A stretch of 10,022 nt of DNA from SHYQ01 sp041674525 (GCA_041674525.1 JBAYVN010000081.1:1-10022); one strand, 5' to 3'; positions 1 to 7,568 are shown, numbered from the stretch's first letter. Numbers and translations: made by a program. Notes: generated from the letters alone by a model not told the origin.

Positions 1-2
1 CG

Positions 3-1523
3 CAGCAGGCGAAGCTCATCGTCGTGACGGCGATCACGCCGACGCCCGAGGGCGAGGGCAAGACGACGATGACGCTGGGGCTCACGGACGGCCTCAACCA
101 CATCGGCCGTCGCGCGATCGCCGTGATCCGGCAGCCGTCGCTGGGTCCCCTGTTCGGCCGCAAGGGCGGCGGCACGGGGGGCGGTCGGGCGACGGCGGAG
201 CCCGCGGTCGACATCAACCTGCACTTCACCGGCGACTTCCACGCGATCGAGTCGGCGCACAACTTCCTCGCGGCGATAGTGGACAACGCCATCCGGGAGC
301 GCCGAATCGGCGGATTCGCGGCCTCCGGCGTGACGTGGCGCCGCGTCACGGACGCCGAGGATCGTGCACTCCGCCACGTCATCGTCGGGGTCGGCAGCGG
401 CGCGTCGGAGGGCCTGCTCCGCGAGACGGCATACGACATCTCCGCGGCGTCCGAGATCATGGCAATCGTCGCGCTGGCCCGGGACCGTGCCGACCTGCGC
501 CGGCGGCTCTCGAACATCGTCGTGGGGTGGACGGACGGGCGCGCGCCCGTCACGGCGGGGGATGTGGGCGCGGTGGGTTCGATGATGGTGCTGCTGAAGG
601 ATGCACTGCACCCCAACCTGGTCCAGACCGGGGAGGGCAACCCCGTCCTGGTGCACGCGGGGCCGTTCGGGAACATCGCGCACGGGTGCTCATCGATCGT
701 GGCGGATCGCCTCGCGCTCGCCTGCGGCGAGTACGTGCTGACCGAGGCGGGATTCGGCGCGGACCTCGGCTTCGAGAAGTTCATGGACATCAAGATTCGG
801 CAGGGCGGCGCGTCACCATCGGCGGCGGTGGTGGTCGCCACGGTGCGCGGGCTGAAGTGGCACGGCGGCGTCGAGATGCGCGACATGGCGGCGCCGGACG
901 TGGCCGCCGTCGCGCGCGGGAGCGCGAACCTCTGCCACGCCATCGGCGTGGTGCAGCGGTATGGCCTGCCCGCGGTGGTTGCGATCAACCGCTTCCCCGG
1001 CGACCACCCGGACGAGATCGTGGAGCTCCAGCGCGCGGCGCTGGAGGCGGGCGCGCTCGCCGCCATCGAGGCGAAGGGCTACGCCGATGGCGGCGCCGGC
1101 ATGTCTGAGCTGGCGCACGCCGTGGTGCAGGCCGCCGACAGCGGCGCGGCGAAGGTGCGCCTGCTGTATGAGGACGGCGCGCCGCTCACGGCGAAGGTGG
1201 AGACGATCGCACGGGACCTCTACCTGGCGGGCGGGGTGAGCTGGGGCGCGATGACGCGGACCACGGCGCGGCGCTTCGATGAGCACGGGTGGCACTTCCC
1301 CGTGTGCATGGCGAAGACGCACCTGTCGCTCTCGGCGGACCCACGGCTGCGGGGAGCGCCCGCCGGGCACACGTTCCCGGTGACGGAGTTCCGGATCGCC
1401 GCGGGAGCGGAGCAGATCATCTGTCTCGCCGGGGAGATCATGACGCTCCCCGGACTGCCCACGAACCCGAACGCGCTCCAGATCGACCTCTCTCCGGAGG
1501 GCGAGGCGCTCAACCTGCTGTGA
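3..1523 (+). CDS. fhs: Formate--tetrahydrofolate ligase (10-formyl-THF synthetase), 5'-partial
   Basis: ATP-dependent cytoplasmic enzyme that joins formate to tetrahydrofolate to give 10-formyl-THF. The frame is open to the left edge, so the start lies outside. About 507 residues are visible against roughly 555 for the family, so some 50 N-terminal residues are missing. Seen here: the ATP-binding loop TPEGEGKTT at 51-77, the substrate region RQPSLGPLFGRKGGG just after it, DINLHFTGDFHA near 211-246, AGPFGNIAHG near 657-690, TEAGFGADLG near 741-770, PVCMAKTHLSLS near 1300-1335, and the C-terminal LPGLPTNP near 1447. Several sites depart from the common bacterial consensus as I recall it (RQPS for REPS, HAGPF for HGGPF, DIKIR for DIKCR, QTGEG for QTLEG), and some of these resemble the eukaryotic C1-synthase domain. 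It converges on gcvPB, which shares its folate pool. The family assignment is firm; activity is inferred. Confidence 0.96.
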   Translation, partial: QQAKLIVVTAITPTPEGEGKTTMTLGLTDGLNHIGRRAIAVIRQPSLGPLFGRKGGGTGGGRATAEPAVDINLHFTGDFHAIESAHNFLAAIVDNAIRERRIGGFAASGVTWRRVTDAEDRALRHVIVGVGSGASEGLLRETAYDISAASEIMAIVALARDRADLRRRLSNIVVGWTDGRAPVTAGDVGAVGSMMVLLKDALHPNLVQTGEGNPVLVHAGPFGNIAHGCSSIVADRLALACGEYVLTEAGFGADLGFEKFMDIKIRQGGASPSAAVVVATVRGLKWHGGVEMRDMAAPDVAAVARGSANLCHAIGVVQRYGLPAVVAINRFPGDHPDEIVELQRAALEAGALAAIEAKGYADGGAGMSELAHAVVQAADSGAAKVRLLYEDGAPLTAKVETIARDLYLAGGVSWGAMTRTTARRFDEHGWHFPVCMAKTHLSLSADPRLRGAPAGHTFPVTEFRIAAGAEQIICLAGEIMTLPGLPTNPNALQIDLSPEGEALNLL

Positions 1524-1555
1524 CCGCGACCGGCGGTGATCGCGGCGATCACGCC
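1524..1555. terminator. Inverted repeats between convergent fhs and gcvPB, possible bidirectional terminator
   Basis: Two overlapping inverted repeats lie in the 25-base gap between the two stop codons and run into the gcvPB end. One pairs CCGCGA (1524-1529) with TCGCGG (1540-1545). The other pairs GTGATC (1536-1541) with GATCAC (1547-1552) around a five-base loop, extendable by GGC/GCC with one bulged base. Only one can form at a time. There is no T-tract on either side, so an intrinsic terminator is uncertain. The placement between convergent genes is what favours it. Confidence 0.3.
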
Positions 1556-3009
1556 TCGCGCGGCCGCCAGCGGATCACCGGGTGCCGCGAGGCCTCGGCC
1601 TCGTCCATGCGCCCGATGGGCGATGTCTGCGGGGCGTCGTGCAGCAGCTCGGGGTCCCGCTCGGACTCCTCGGCGATCGCGATGAACGCGCCCGCCAGCA
1701 TCTCGATCGACTCGCGTGACTCCGCCTCGGTCGGCTCGATCATCAGCGCTTCCTCGACGATCAGCGGGAAGTAGACCGTGGGCGGGTGCAGCCCGTAGTC
1801 GATCAGCCGCTTCGCGATGTCGTAGGTCCGGACGTTGTGGCGCCGGCGCTGGCGGGTGCCGGCGAAGACCACCTCGTGCATCACGGGGCGGTCGTACGGC
1901 AGGTCGTAATGGTCGCGCATCAGCGCGCGCAGGTAGTTGGCGTTCAGCACGGCGTTTCCGGACGTCTCGCGCAGCCCCTCGCAACCCAGCGTGCGGATGT
2001 ACGCGTATGCGCGCAGGAGCACGCCGATGCTCCCGTGGAACTGCTGCATCCGGCCGATGGTGTCCGCGGGCCGTACCAGGGCGTAGCGCCCGTCCTCCTG
2101 CACCACCACGGGCGCCGGCAGGTACGGCGCCAGCTCGGCGCGGGCGCAGACGGGCCCGGCGCCCGGGCCACCGCCACCGTGCGGCGTGCCGAACGTCTTG
2201 TGCGGGTTGAGGTGCACCACGTCGAACCCGAGGTCGCCGAAGCGCATGCGGCCGACGATCGCGTTGAGGTTCGCTCCGTCGCCGTAGACGAACGCACCGG
2301 CGGCGTGCACGCGCTCGACGACGCGCTGGATGTTGCGCTCCCACAGCCCGAGGGTGTTCGGGAGCGTCACCATGAACGCCGCCACGTCGTCACCCAGGGC
2401 CGCCTCGAGCGTGGCGAGGTCGACGCCGCCGTCCGGGCCGCTGGGCAGCTCCTGGACGGTGAACCCGGCCATGGCGGCGGTGGCGGGGTTGGTCCCGTGG
2501 GCGCTGTCCGGGACCAGCACGCGGCGGCGCTGCGCCAACTCGCCCCGGCGTTCCAGCGCGCGCTTCACGATCAGCATCCCGGCGAGCTCGCCGTGCGCGC
2601 CCGCCGCCGGGGACAGCGCGACCGCGGGCAGCCCGGTGATCTCGCCGAGGTGCGACTGCAGCTCGAAGAGCACGCGCAGCACGCCCTGCACGTCCTCGGC
2701 GGGGGCAAGCGGGTGGGCCTCCGCGAAGCCCGGCAGGCTCGCGATCAGGTCGTCCACCTTCGGGTTGTACTTCATCGTGCACGACCCGAGGGGGTACGTC
2801 CCGGAGTCGACACTGTAGTTGCGGCGGGACAGCGCGCCGTAGTACCGCACGATCTCGTTCTGGCTCATCTCCGGGAGGCGGACGGACTCGCGCAGCAGGT
2901 GCGCGTCCGGGAGCGCGGCGGGCTCCCCGTCCCAGCGCGGCACGCCGACGCCGCGACGCCCGGGAGCACCCCGATCGAATGACAGCCGAGCGCCCACATC
3001 CTCGATCAC
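1549..3009 (-). CDS. gcvPB: Glycine dehydrogenase (decarboxylating) subunit 2, P-protein beta
   Basis: PLP-bearing half of the split P-protein. With GcvPA it decarboxylates glycine and passes the aminomethyl group to lipoyl-GcvH in the cytoplasm. About 486 residues, normal for the family. Seen: GTYPLGSCTMKYNPK near residues 70-84, the substrate-site segment SAHGTNPATAAM near 169-180, and the cofactor lysine in HLNPHKTFGTPHGGGG, K271 in this numbering. The start is taken as GTG at 3009-3007, not the far upstream ATG at 3219. The GTG overlaps the gcvPA stop as GTGA, has a GGAG site seven bases ahead, and the protein then begins at LVIEDVG. Upstream of it the frame is only a low-complexity Arg-rich shadow of gcvPA. 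It is the last gene of the cluster. The overlap predicts translational coupling and equal subunit amounts. Confidence 0.96.
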   Translation of the reverse strand: MIEDVGARLSFDRGAPGRRGVGVPRWDGEPAALPDAHLLRESVRLPEMSQNEIVRYYGALSRRNYSVDSGTYPLGSCTMKYNPKVDDLIASLPGFAEAHPLAPAEDVQGVLRVLFELQSHLGEITGLPAVALSPAAGAHGELAGMLIVKRALERRGELAQRRRVLVPDSAHGTNPATAAMAGFTVQELPSGPDGGVDLATLEAALGDDVAAFMVTLPNTLGLWERNIQRVVERVHAAGAFVYGDGANLNAIVGRMRFGDLGFDVVHLNPHKTFGTPHGGGGPGAGPVCARAELAPYLPAPVVVQEDGRYALVRPADTIGRMQQFHGSIGVLLRAYAYIRTLGCEGLRETSGNAVLNANYLRALMRDHYDLPYDRPVMHEVVFAGTRQRRRHNVRTYDIAKRLIDYGLHPPTVYFPLIVEEALMIEPTEAESRESIEMLAGAFIAIAEESERDPELLHDAPQTSPIGRMDEAEASRHPVIRWRPREA

Positions 3010-4358
3010 GAGCGGGCTCCGATCTCCGACAGCGCCTGGACCAGCGCATCGACGTGTGCGGGCGACATGGCTTCCGTCACGCAGAACATCGTGGCCTCGC
3101 GCGCCTCGGGCTCGCCGCGATCGGAGACGTCCAGGCCCGCGATGATGCCGCGATCGGCCAGCGCCATGGCGAGCGCGGCGGGCGGCATCGGGGCGCGCAC
3201 CAGGAACTCCTGGAACCACGCACCGCGCTCGACGACCGCGAAGCCCGGCAGGGTCGCGATGCGCCGGGCAGCGTCGTGCGCGCGCTGGTAGCAGAGCTCG
3301 GCGCTCTCGCGCATGCCCTGCGGGCCGAGCGTCTGGACGGTGATCGTGAAGGCGGTGGCGATCAGCGACTGGCCGGTCGAGAAGTTCGAGGTCGCGCGCT
3401 CGCGGCGGATGAACTGCTCGCGCGCCTGCAACGCCAGGACGTAGCCGGTGCGCGGCGCCGCGCCCGGCGAGGCGCCGGCGGGCGGGTGCGACTCCTGCGC
3501 GCGACCGACGATGCGGCCGGGCATCTGCCGCAGGAACGGCTCGCGCGCGGCGAACAGCCCGAGCGACGGCCCGCCGAAGGCGACAGGCCCCGCGAGGTCA
3601 CGCCCCTCCCCGGTGACGAGATCGGCTCCGGCGTCGCCCGGTGCTCGCAGCAAGCCGAGCGCGAGCGGATCCGCGACGACGATGCAGAGCGCGCCCGCGG
3701 CGTGCGCCGCGCCGGACGCGTCCTCGACGTCGAGGATGGTGCCCAGGAAGTCGGGCTGCTGCACCACCACGCACGCGTGCTCGGCGGTGACGTCGGTCGC
3801 GTGGCGCACGGTGTCCACGCGCACGTCGCCGCCGAACGCGTACATGCGCACCACGTCCACGGTGTTGGGGTGGATCGGCTCCAGGAGCGCGACCGCTCGC
3901 CGGCGCGTGACGCGCACGGCCAGCAGGCAGGCCTCCGCGGTGGCGCTGGCGGCGTCGTACATCCCGGTGTTGGAGACGTCCATCCCGGTCAGCTCGCACA
4001 CGACCGACTGGTATTCGAACGCGGCCTGCAGCGTCCCCTGGCTGATCTCCGGCTGGTACGGCGTGTACGAGGTGGCGAACTCTGAGCGCGATACCAGGTG
4101 CGGGGTGATCGCCGGCACGAAGCGCCGGTAGGCGCCGGCGCCGAGGAACGTCGGGCGGTCGACGACGTTCTCCGCGGCGCGCTCCTGCAGCAGCCGCACG
4201 AGGTCGGCCTCGGCGAGCGCGGCCGGGATGTTGATCTGCGGGTCCCGGTGCTCCGCCGGGAGCTCCTCGAAGAGGCGATCGACGGAGGCGACGCCGAGGC
4301 GCTCGAGCATGATCGCGCGGTCGGCGTCGGTGTTCGGGATGTACGGGAACGCCTGCAT
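3006..4358 (-). CDS. gcvPA: Glycine dehydrogenase (decarboxylating) subunit 1, P-protein alpha
   Basis: Partner of GcvPB in the split, PLP-dependent P-protein. This subunit has the aminotransferase-like fold but no cofactor lysine of its own. 450 residues, normal length. Seen: the N-terminal FPYIPNTDADR typical of the family, TSYTPYQPEISQGTLQ near residues 96-111, EYQSVVCELTGMDVSN near 115-130, and GADLVTGEGRDLAGPVAFGGPSLG spread over about 244-267. RQMPGRIVG lies at 277-285 and REQFIRRERATSN at 313-325. The start ATG at 4358 has GAGGAG at 4370-4365, six bases upstream; the open frame before it is not family-like. Two oddities: a Pro/Ala-rich stretch near 288-302 just after the RIVG motif, and NFSTGQ where relatives usually have NICTNQ. 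It follows gcvH by 19 bases and overlaps gcvPB by four. Confidence 0.96.
   Translation of the reverse strand: MQAFPYIPNTDADRAIMLERLGVASVDRLFEELPAEHRDPQINIPAALAEADLVRLLQERAAENVVDRPTFLGAGAYRRFVPAITPHLVSRSEFATSYTPYQPEISQGTLQAAFEYQSVVCELTGMDVSNTGMYDAASATAEACLLAVRVTRRRAVALLEPIHPNTVDVVRMYAFGGDVRVDTVRHATDVTAEHACVVVQQPDFLGTILDVEDASGAAHAAGALCIVVADPLALGLLRAPGDAGADLVTGEGRDLAGPVAFGGPSLGLFAAREPFLRQMPGRIVGRAQESHPPAGASPGAAPRTGYVLALQAREQFIRRERATSNFSTGQSLIATAFTITVQTLGPQGMRESAELCYQRAHDAARRIATLPGFAVVERGAWFQEFLVRAPMPPAALAMALADRGIIAGLDVSDRGEPEAREATMFCVTEAMSPAHVDALVQALSEIGARS
3007..3020 (-). promoter_or_regulatory. Shine-Dalgarno and GTG start of gcvPB inside the gcvPA end
   Basis: On the minus strand a GGAG (3020-3017) sits seven bases before a GTG (3009-3007) that shares the GTGA overlap with the gcvPA stop TGA (3008-3006). 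This fixes the gcvPB start and indicates coupled translation of the two P-protein subunits. Confidence 0.7.
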
Positions 4359-4377
4359 GTCGGTCTCCTCGCCCGGA

Positions 4378-4764
4378 CTACTCGGCCGGCAGTCGCGAGC
4401 GGTATGCGTCCGCGGTGAGCAGCGCGTCGATCTCCGCGGGGTTCGTGGGGCGGATGCGGATGATCCATCCGTCGTCATACGGCGACTCGTTGATCAACTG
4501 CGAGGCGTCCACCAGCGCGTCGTTGCGCGCCAGCACCTCGCCGGAAGCGGGCATGAACAGGTCGGAGACCGCCTTCACCGACTCCACCACGCCGAACGCC
4601 TCGCCGCGCGCGATCACGCGCCCGATCTCCGGCAGCTCGACGAAGACGATGTCGCCCAGTTGATCCTGGGCGTACGCGGTGATGCCGACCGTCGCCGTGC
4701 CGTCCGGCTCCAGGCGCAACCACTCGTCCTCGGTCGTGTACCGCAGTTCCGCAGGAATCTCCAT
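4378..4764 (-). CDS. gcvH: Glycine cleavage system H protein
   Basis: Small lipoyl carrier that shuttles the aminomethyl intermediate between P-protein, T-protein and lipoamide dehydrogenase. 128 residues, the usual size. The lipoyl-type hammerhead fold is shown by TEDEWLRLEPDGTATVGIT (about 11-29), AQDQLGDIVFVELPEIG (about 32-48) and FGVVESVKAVSDLFMPASGE (about 57-76). K64 in ESVKA is the expected lipoylation site. The C-terminal half has ESPYDDGWIIRI, typical of H proteins and not of E2 lipoyl domains. ATG at 4764 is preceded by AGAGG with a seven-base spacer. It lies 24 bases after gcvT and 19 before gcvPA, in the same operon as a lipoyl transferase that could modify K64. Confidence 0.97.
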   Translation of the reverse strand: MEIPAELRYTTEDEWLRLEPDGTATVGITAYAQDQLGDIVFVELPEIGRVIARGEAFGVVESVKAVSDLFMPASGEVLARNDALVDASQLINESPYDDGWIIRIRPTNPAEIDALLTADAYRSRLPAE

Positions 4765-4788
4765 CAGTTCGCCTCTCGCTGCGCTGGT

Positions 4789-5883
4789 TCAGGACGGACG
4801 CTGGTAAAACGGGCGCGCCACCACCTCCGCTGGGATCGCACGACCGCGGATCTCGATGGCGAGCGGCGTGCCCACCACGGCGAGCGGCGCGGGGAGATAC
4901 GCCATGCCGATGCCTGCCTCGAGGGTGGGACTGAACGCGCCGCTGCTCAGGTGCGCCATCGGCCCTGCGGCGGGACGCGCCGGGTCGAGCACGGGGAACT
5001 CCGCCCGCGGCACGCCGCGCTCCAGCAGGCGTACGCAGGAGAGCCGTCGCTCAGGCTCGCGCGCCGCGAGGGGCACCAGGGCGTCGCGCCCGGTGAACGG
5101 CGCGCCATCCTGCAGGGACACCGCCCAGCCGAGGCCCGCCTCGTACGGGTGGGTCTCCGGCGAGATGTCGTGCCCGTGCAGCGGCAGTGCCGCCTCCAGG
5201 CGCAGGGTGTCACGCGCGCCGAGACCCGCCGGGACCACGCCAGCCGCGAGGAACGCGTCCCACAGCTGCCGCGCGCGATCGTGATCGGTGATGCACTCGC
5301 CGCCGTCTTCGCCGGTGTACCCGGTGCGCCCGAAGAACACGCGCCCGCCGTGCCACTCGATCTCGACGCACCCGTGGCGCGCGAACGTCGCGAGGTCGAT
5401 GCCCAGCACGCTCCGCAGCACCGCGGCGGCCTCGGGCCCCTGCACGGCGAGCATGGCCGTGTCGGGCGCGATGTCGGTCATCGCGTCGCCCAGGGCTGAG
5501 CGCACGCGATCCGCGTCGGCGCGCGCGTTGTCCGCGTTGTGCACCAGCAGCCAGCGATCCGGCGCTAACCGGTACGCGATCACGTCGTCGGCAATGCCCC
5601 CGCTTTCGGTGCAGTACAGCGTGTAGCGCGAGCGACCGGGCTCCAGGCGCGTGACGTTCGCAGTGGTAATCCCGCGGATGCGCGCGCCCGCGTCGGATCC
5701 GTGTACCTCGACGCGGCCCATGTGCGACACGTCGAAGATCCCCGCGTGCGTGCGCACGGCGCGGTGCTCCTGCACGATGCCGGTGTACTGCAACGGCATG
5801 TTCCACCCGGCAAACGGCGCCCAGCGCGCGCCGGCGCGCTCGTGCGCCTCGCGCAGGGGAAGCTCCCGCAGCGTGTCGGTCAT
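4789..5883 (-). CDS. gcvT: Aminomethyltransferase, glycine cleavage T protein
   Basis: Transfers the one-carbon unit from aminomethyl-GcvH to tetrahydrofolate, giving 5,10-methylene-THF and ammonia. 364 residues, normal. Seen: FAGWNMPLQYTGIVQEHRAV near residues 24-43, FDVSHMG at 50-56, ESGGIADDVIAYRL in the first third, NADNARAD in the adenosyl/folate-site loop region, GYTGEDGGE in the middle, and LGARDTLRLEAALPLHGHDI following it. The C-terminal barrel domain ends in IPAEVVARPFYQRPS. The chosen start is ATG at 5883 with GGGAG five bases upstream. An in-frame ATG nine codons earlier (5910) adds MAGGRAGEQ, which is not family-like and lies in the spacer. It is the first of four consecutive gcv genes, 51 bases after the lipoyl transferase. 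No glycine-riboswitch-sized leader is present. Confidence 0.97.
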   Translation of the reverse strand: MTDTLRELPLREAHERAGARWAPFAGWNMPLQYTGIVQEHRAVRTHAGIFDVSHMGRVEVHGSDAGARIRGITTANVTRLEPGRSRYTLYCTESGGIADDVIAYRLAPDRWLLVHNADNARADADRVRSALGDAMTDIAPDTAMLAVQGPEAAAVLRSVLGIDLATFARHGCVEIEWHGGRVFFGRTGYTGEDGGECITDHDRARQLWDAFLAAGVVPAGLGARDTLRLEAALPLHGHDISPETHPYEAGLGWAVSLQDGAPFTGRDALVPLAAREPERRLSCVRLLERGVPRAEFPVLDPARPAAGPMAHLSSGAFSPTLEAGIGMAYLPAPLAVVGTPLAIEIRGRAIPAEVVARPFYQRPS

Positions 5884-5921
5884 CTGCTCTCCCGCCCGTC
5901 CGCCTGCCACATCACGGGTTG

Positions 5922-5945
5922 ATCACCGGCCACATCACCGGCCAC
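5922..5945. repeat. Perfect 12-bp tandem duplication at the end of the lipoyl transferase gene
   Basis: ATCACCGGCCAC occurs twice back to back (5922-5933, 5934-5945). A related, imperfect unit (GCCACATCACGGG) lies at 5907-5919. On the coding strand the unit carries the stop of the lipoyl transferase gene, so the duplication gives two in-frame TGA codons 12 bases apart. It looks like a slippage product and not a binding site. Confidence 0.6.
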
Positions 5946-6687
5946 CACCGCCGAACTCCACCTCGAACGACCGCGCCTCGTCGACGATAGCGGGGTCGAG
6001 GCGCGTCTCCCGCACCTCGCGGTGTGCCGCGACGACGGCGAGGAGTGCCGCCGCGACATCATCCCACGTCACGCCGTTGACCTCCTCCCCGACGCTCCCG
6101 GATGTCTCCGGACGCCAGTCCAGGCCGAGCGCGCGGTACACGGGGATCAGCGCATCACGAACGAGGTCGGCCCGGTCCACGACGATCACGCCTCCGACAT
6201 AAGCAGCGGCGGGGAGGATGCGCTGCCCTACGCCCATCAGCTTCGTGCGCCCTCCGGCATGCACGCTGTACTCGCCGGGGCAGTACTCGCCGGGCAGCGC
6301 GCCGATCCTCGCGTCCACGCCGAGCTGGCGCAGCGCCTCCGCGATCAGCGCGGAGATCTCCCGGAAGCGCTCGTGGATCCCCGCGCGTGCGCGCGGATCG
6401 GGGACGGTCCACGAGAAGGCGATGGTCTGCTCGTGGAAGACCGCCGCGTGTCCGCCTGCCAGCCGGTTCACCGGCGCGAACCCGGCCCCTCGAGCAGCCT
6501 CCCAGGCCGCCTCGAAGCCGGGGAGCAACCGGTCGGCCGGGCCAAACGCGACGATGCGGGCCGGGCGCACCAGGCGCAGCGTCTCGGCAGCCGTGCCCGC
6601 CGTGGCGTGTTGCAGCAGCGCCCAGGAGACCGCCGTGTCCAGCCACGGAGGGTCGTCCATCACGGCCGGCGCCATCACCTCGAGCAT
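5935..6687 (-). CDS. Lipoate--protein ligase / octanoyltransferase family protein (LplA/LipM-like)
   Basis: Member of the biotin/lipoate A/B transferase family, which attaches lipoate or octanoate to the lipoyl-domain lysine. About 250 residues, single domain. Seen: NRLAGGHAAVFHEQT at 74-88, matching the RRxxGGxxxxH signature, then PGEYCPGEYSVHAGG near 132-146 with C136, and the lysine in RTKLMGVGQRI, K149. A Cys at this place is the nucleophile in LipM-type octanoyltransferases; the lysine is the acyl-adenylate contact in LplA-type ligases. I cannot tell salvage from endogenous octanoyl transfer, so no symbol is given. The start is chosen at ATG 6687 because GGGAGG lies just upstream. GTG 6705 and ATG 6702 are alternatives adding six or five residues, and ATG 6660 would be shorter. 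It sits 51 bases ahead of gcvT, so GcvH is the likely acceptor. Confidence 0.88.
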   Translation of the reverse strand: MLEVMAPAVMDDPPWLDTAVSWALLQHATAGTAAETLRLVRPARIVAFGPADRLLPGFEAAWEAARGAGFAPVNRLAGGHAAVFHEQTIAFSWTVPDPRARAGIHERFREISALIAEALRQLGVDARIGALPGEYCPGEYSVHAGGRTKLMGVGQRILPAAAYVGGVIVVDRADLVRDALIPVYRALGLDWRPETSGSVGEEVNGVTWDDVAAALLAVVAAHREVRETRLDPAIVDEARSFEVEFGGGGR

Positions 6688-6730
6688 GGCGCCTCCCGCC
6701 ATCACCTCGCCCCGCGGCCGGGTTCGCCGC

Positions 6731-7543
6731 TCAGCCGCCGTACGAGCGGCGCAACGACTCCGTGGGGTCGGCCTGGATCCCGATCGGCGCGATGGGGTAG
6801 CGCAGCCCGTTCCGGTGCAGCGTCGCCAGGCCCTCGATGGCCTTCGGGAGGTAGCGCGGCGGGATCGCCATCAGGAGCTCGTCGTCCTGCACGCCGCCGA
6901 AGCGCCGCTCCGCGAAGCAGGGGATCGAGAGCGACGGCTCGCCGGTGCGCAGCGCTCGCCCCCAGGAGTCCGCGCACGCGGACTCGCCGACGACCGAGAA
7001 CTCGAACTTGCGGTAGCCGCGGACCTGGAGGCCGTTGATGAGGATGATCATCTGGGCCGGCGTCCCGTAGATCAGGCACACGTCCGGCCGTTCGAGGCGC
7101 CCCGAGGTCAGCGGCGAGACGACCAGCGCCTCGTAGCGTCCGGCGGGCAGGCAGTCCATCGCCTGCTGGTGGGCGATCGCGTCCTCGTCCGTGGCGAACC
7201 ACACGCCGGACATCGACGTGCGTTCCCGCCACTCGGCGATCTGCGGGTAGAGCCCCACCGGCGCCGCGCACTGCGCGCCCAGGTCGTCGCCGGTGACGCC
7301 CATCGTCCAGCCGTTCCAGCGCGCCTGCGCGACGATCTGATCGAGCATCAGCCGTCCCTGCGGGCGGCGGACGCGTTCGATCGCCTCCATCTCCGCGACG
7401 CGTTCGAACATCTTGATGCCGACGGGTGTGGCCCGCAGGCGCAGGTACTGGTTCAGTCCGCCGACGATCGCATTCCAGTCGTAGCGATCGGGCTCGGGTG
7501 GCGCATCCGGCGCCACGCCCACGCCGTCCGGCCGGTCGGTCAT
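6731..7543 (-). CDS. DUF169 family protein of unknown function
   Basis: 270-residue soluble protein with no signal peptide or membrane segment. It matches the DUF169 (COG2043) pattern: an N-terminal LxxYLxLRATPVGIKM (about 30-45), a central VVSPLTSGRLERPDVCLIYG (about 141-160) followed by TPAQMIILINGLQ, and a C-terminal SIPCFAERRFGGVQDDELLMAIP (about 206-228). The function of the family is not established. Five cysteines stand out: C92 (LGAQCAAPVG), C131, C156, C190 (ESACADSWG) and C209 (IPCFAER). C92, C190 and C209 sit in motif-like contexts and could bind a metal or cluster; this is inference. A site near residue 67, where I recall a Cys in relatives, is Leu here. The start ATG at 7543 has AAGGAG six bases upstream. 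It lies 25 bases after the decarboxylase beta gene and 43 before the lipoyl transferase, so it is probably co-transcribed with both. Confidence 0.82.
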   Translation of the reverse strand: MTDRPDGVGVAPDAPPEPDRYDWNAIVGGLNQYLRLRATPVGIKMFERVAEMEAIERVRRPQGRLMLDQIVAQARWNGWTMGVTGDDLGAQCAAPVGLYPQIAEWRERTSMSGVWFATDEDAIAHQQAMDCLPAGRYEALVVSPLTSGRLERPDVCLIYGTPAQMIILINGLQVRGYRKFEFSVVGESACADSWGRALRTGEPSLSIPCFAERRFGGVQDDELLMAIPPRYLPKAIEGLATLHRNGLRYPIAPIGIQADPTESLRRSYGG

Positions 7544-7568
7544 CGCTGGCTCCTTCTGCAGCGCGCGG

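Noticed and set aside
1220..2344. Minus-strand open frame across the fhs end and gcvPB
   Set aside because: It crosses two well-supported genes in the wrong frame and has shadow-like Arg/Ala composition.
3010..3219. N-terminal extension of gcvPB back to an ATG at 3219
   Set aside because: The added 70 residues are an out-of-frame shadow of gcvPA. The GTG at 3009 has a good ribosome-binding site and the normal family N-terminus.
1786..5499. Long plus-strand open frames opposite the gcv genes (for example 1786-2982, 2979-4085, 4228-5499)
   Set aside because: They are Arg/His/Gly-rich, match no family, and lie exactly opposite genes with strong motif support. In DNA this GC-rich, antisense frames stay open by codon bias.
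5884..5934. Glycine riboswitch before gcvT
   Set aside because: Only 51 bases lie between the genes and no aptamer-like structure is seen. Glycine riboswitch aptamers need about 100 bases or more.
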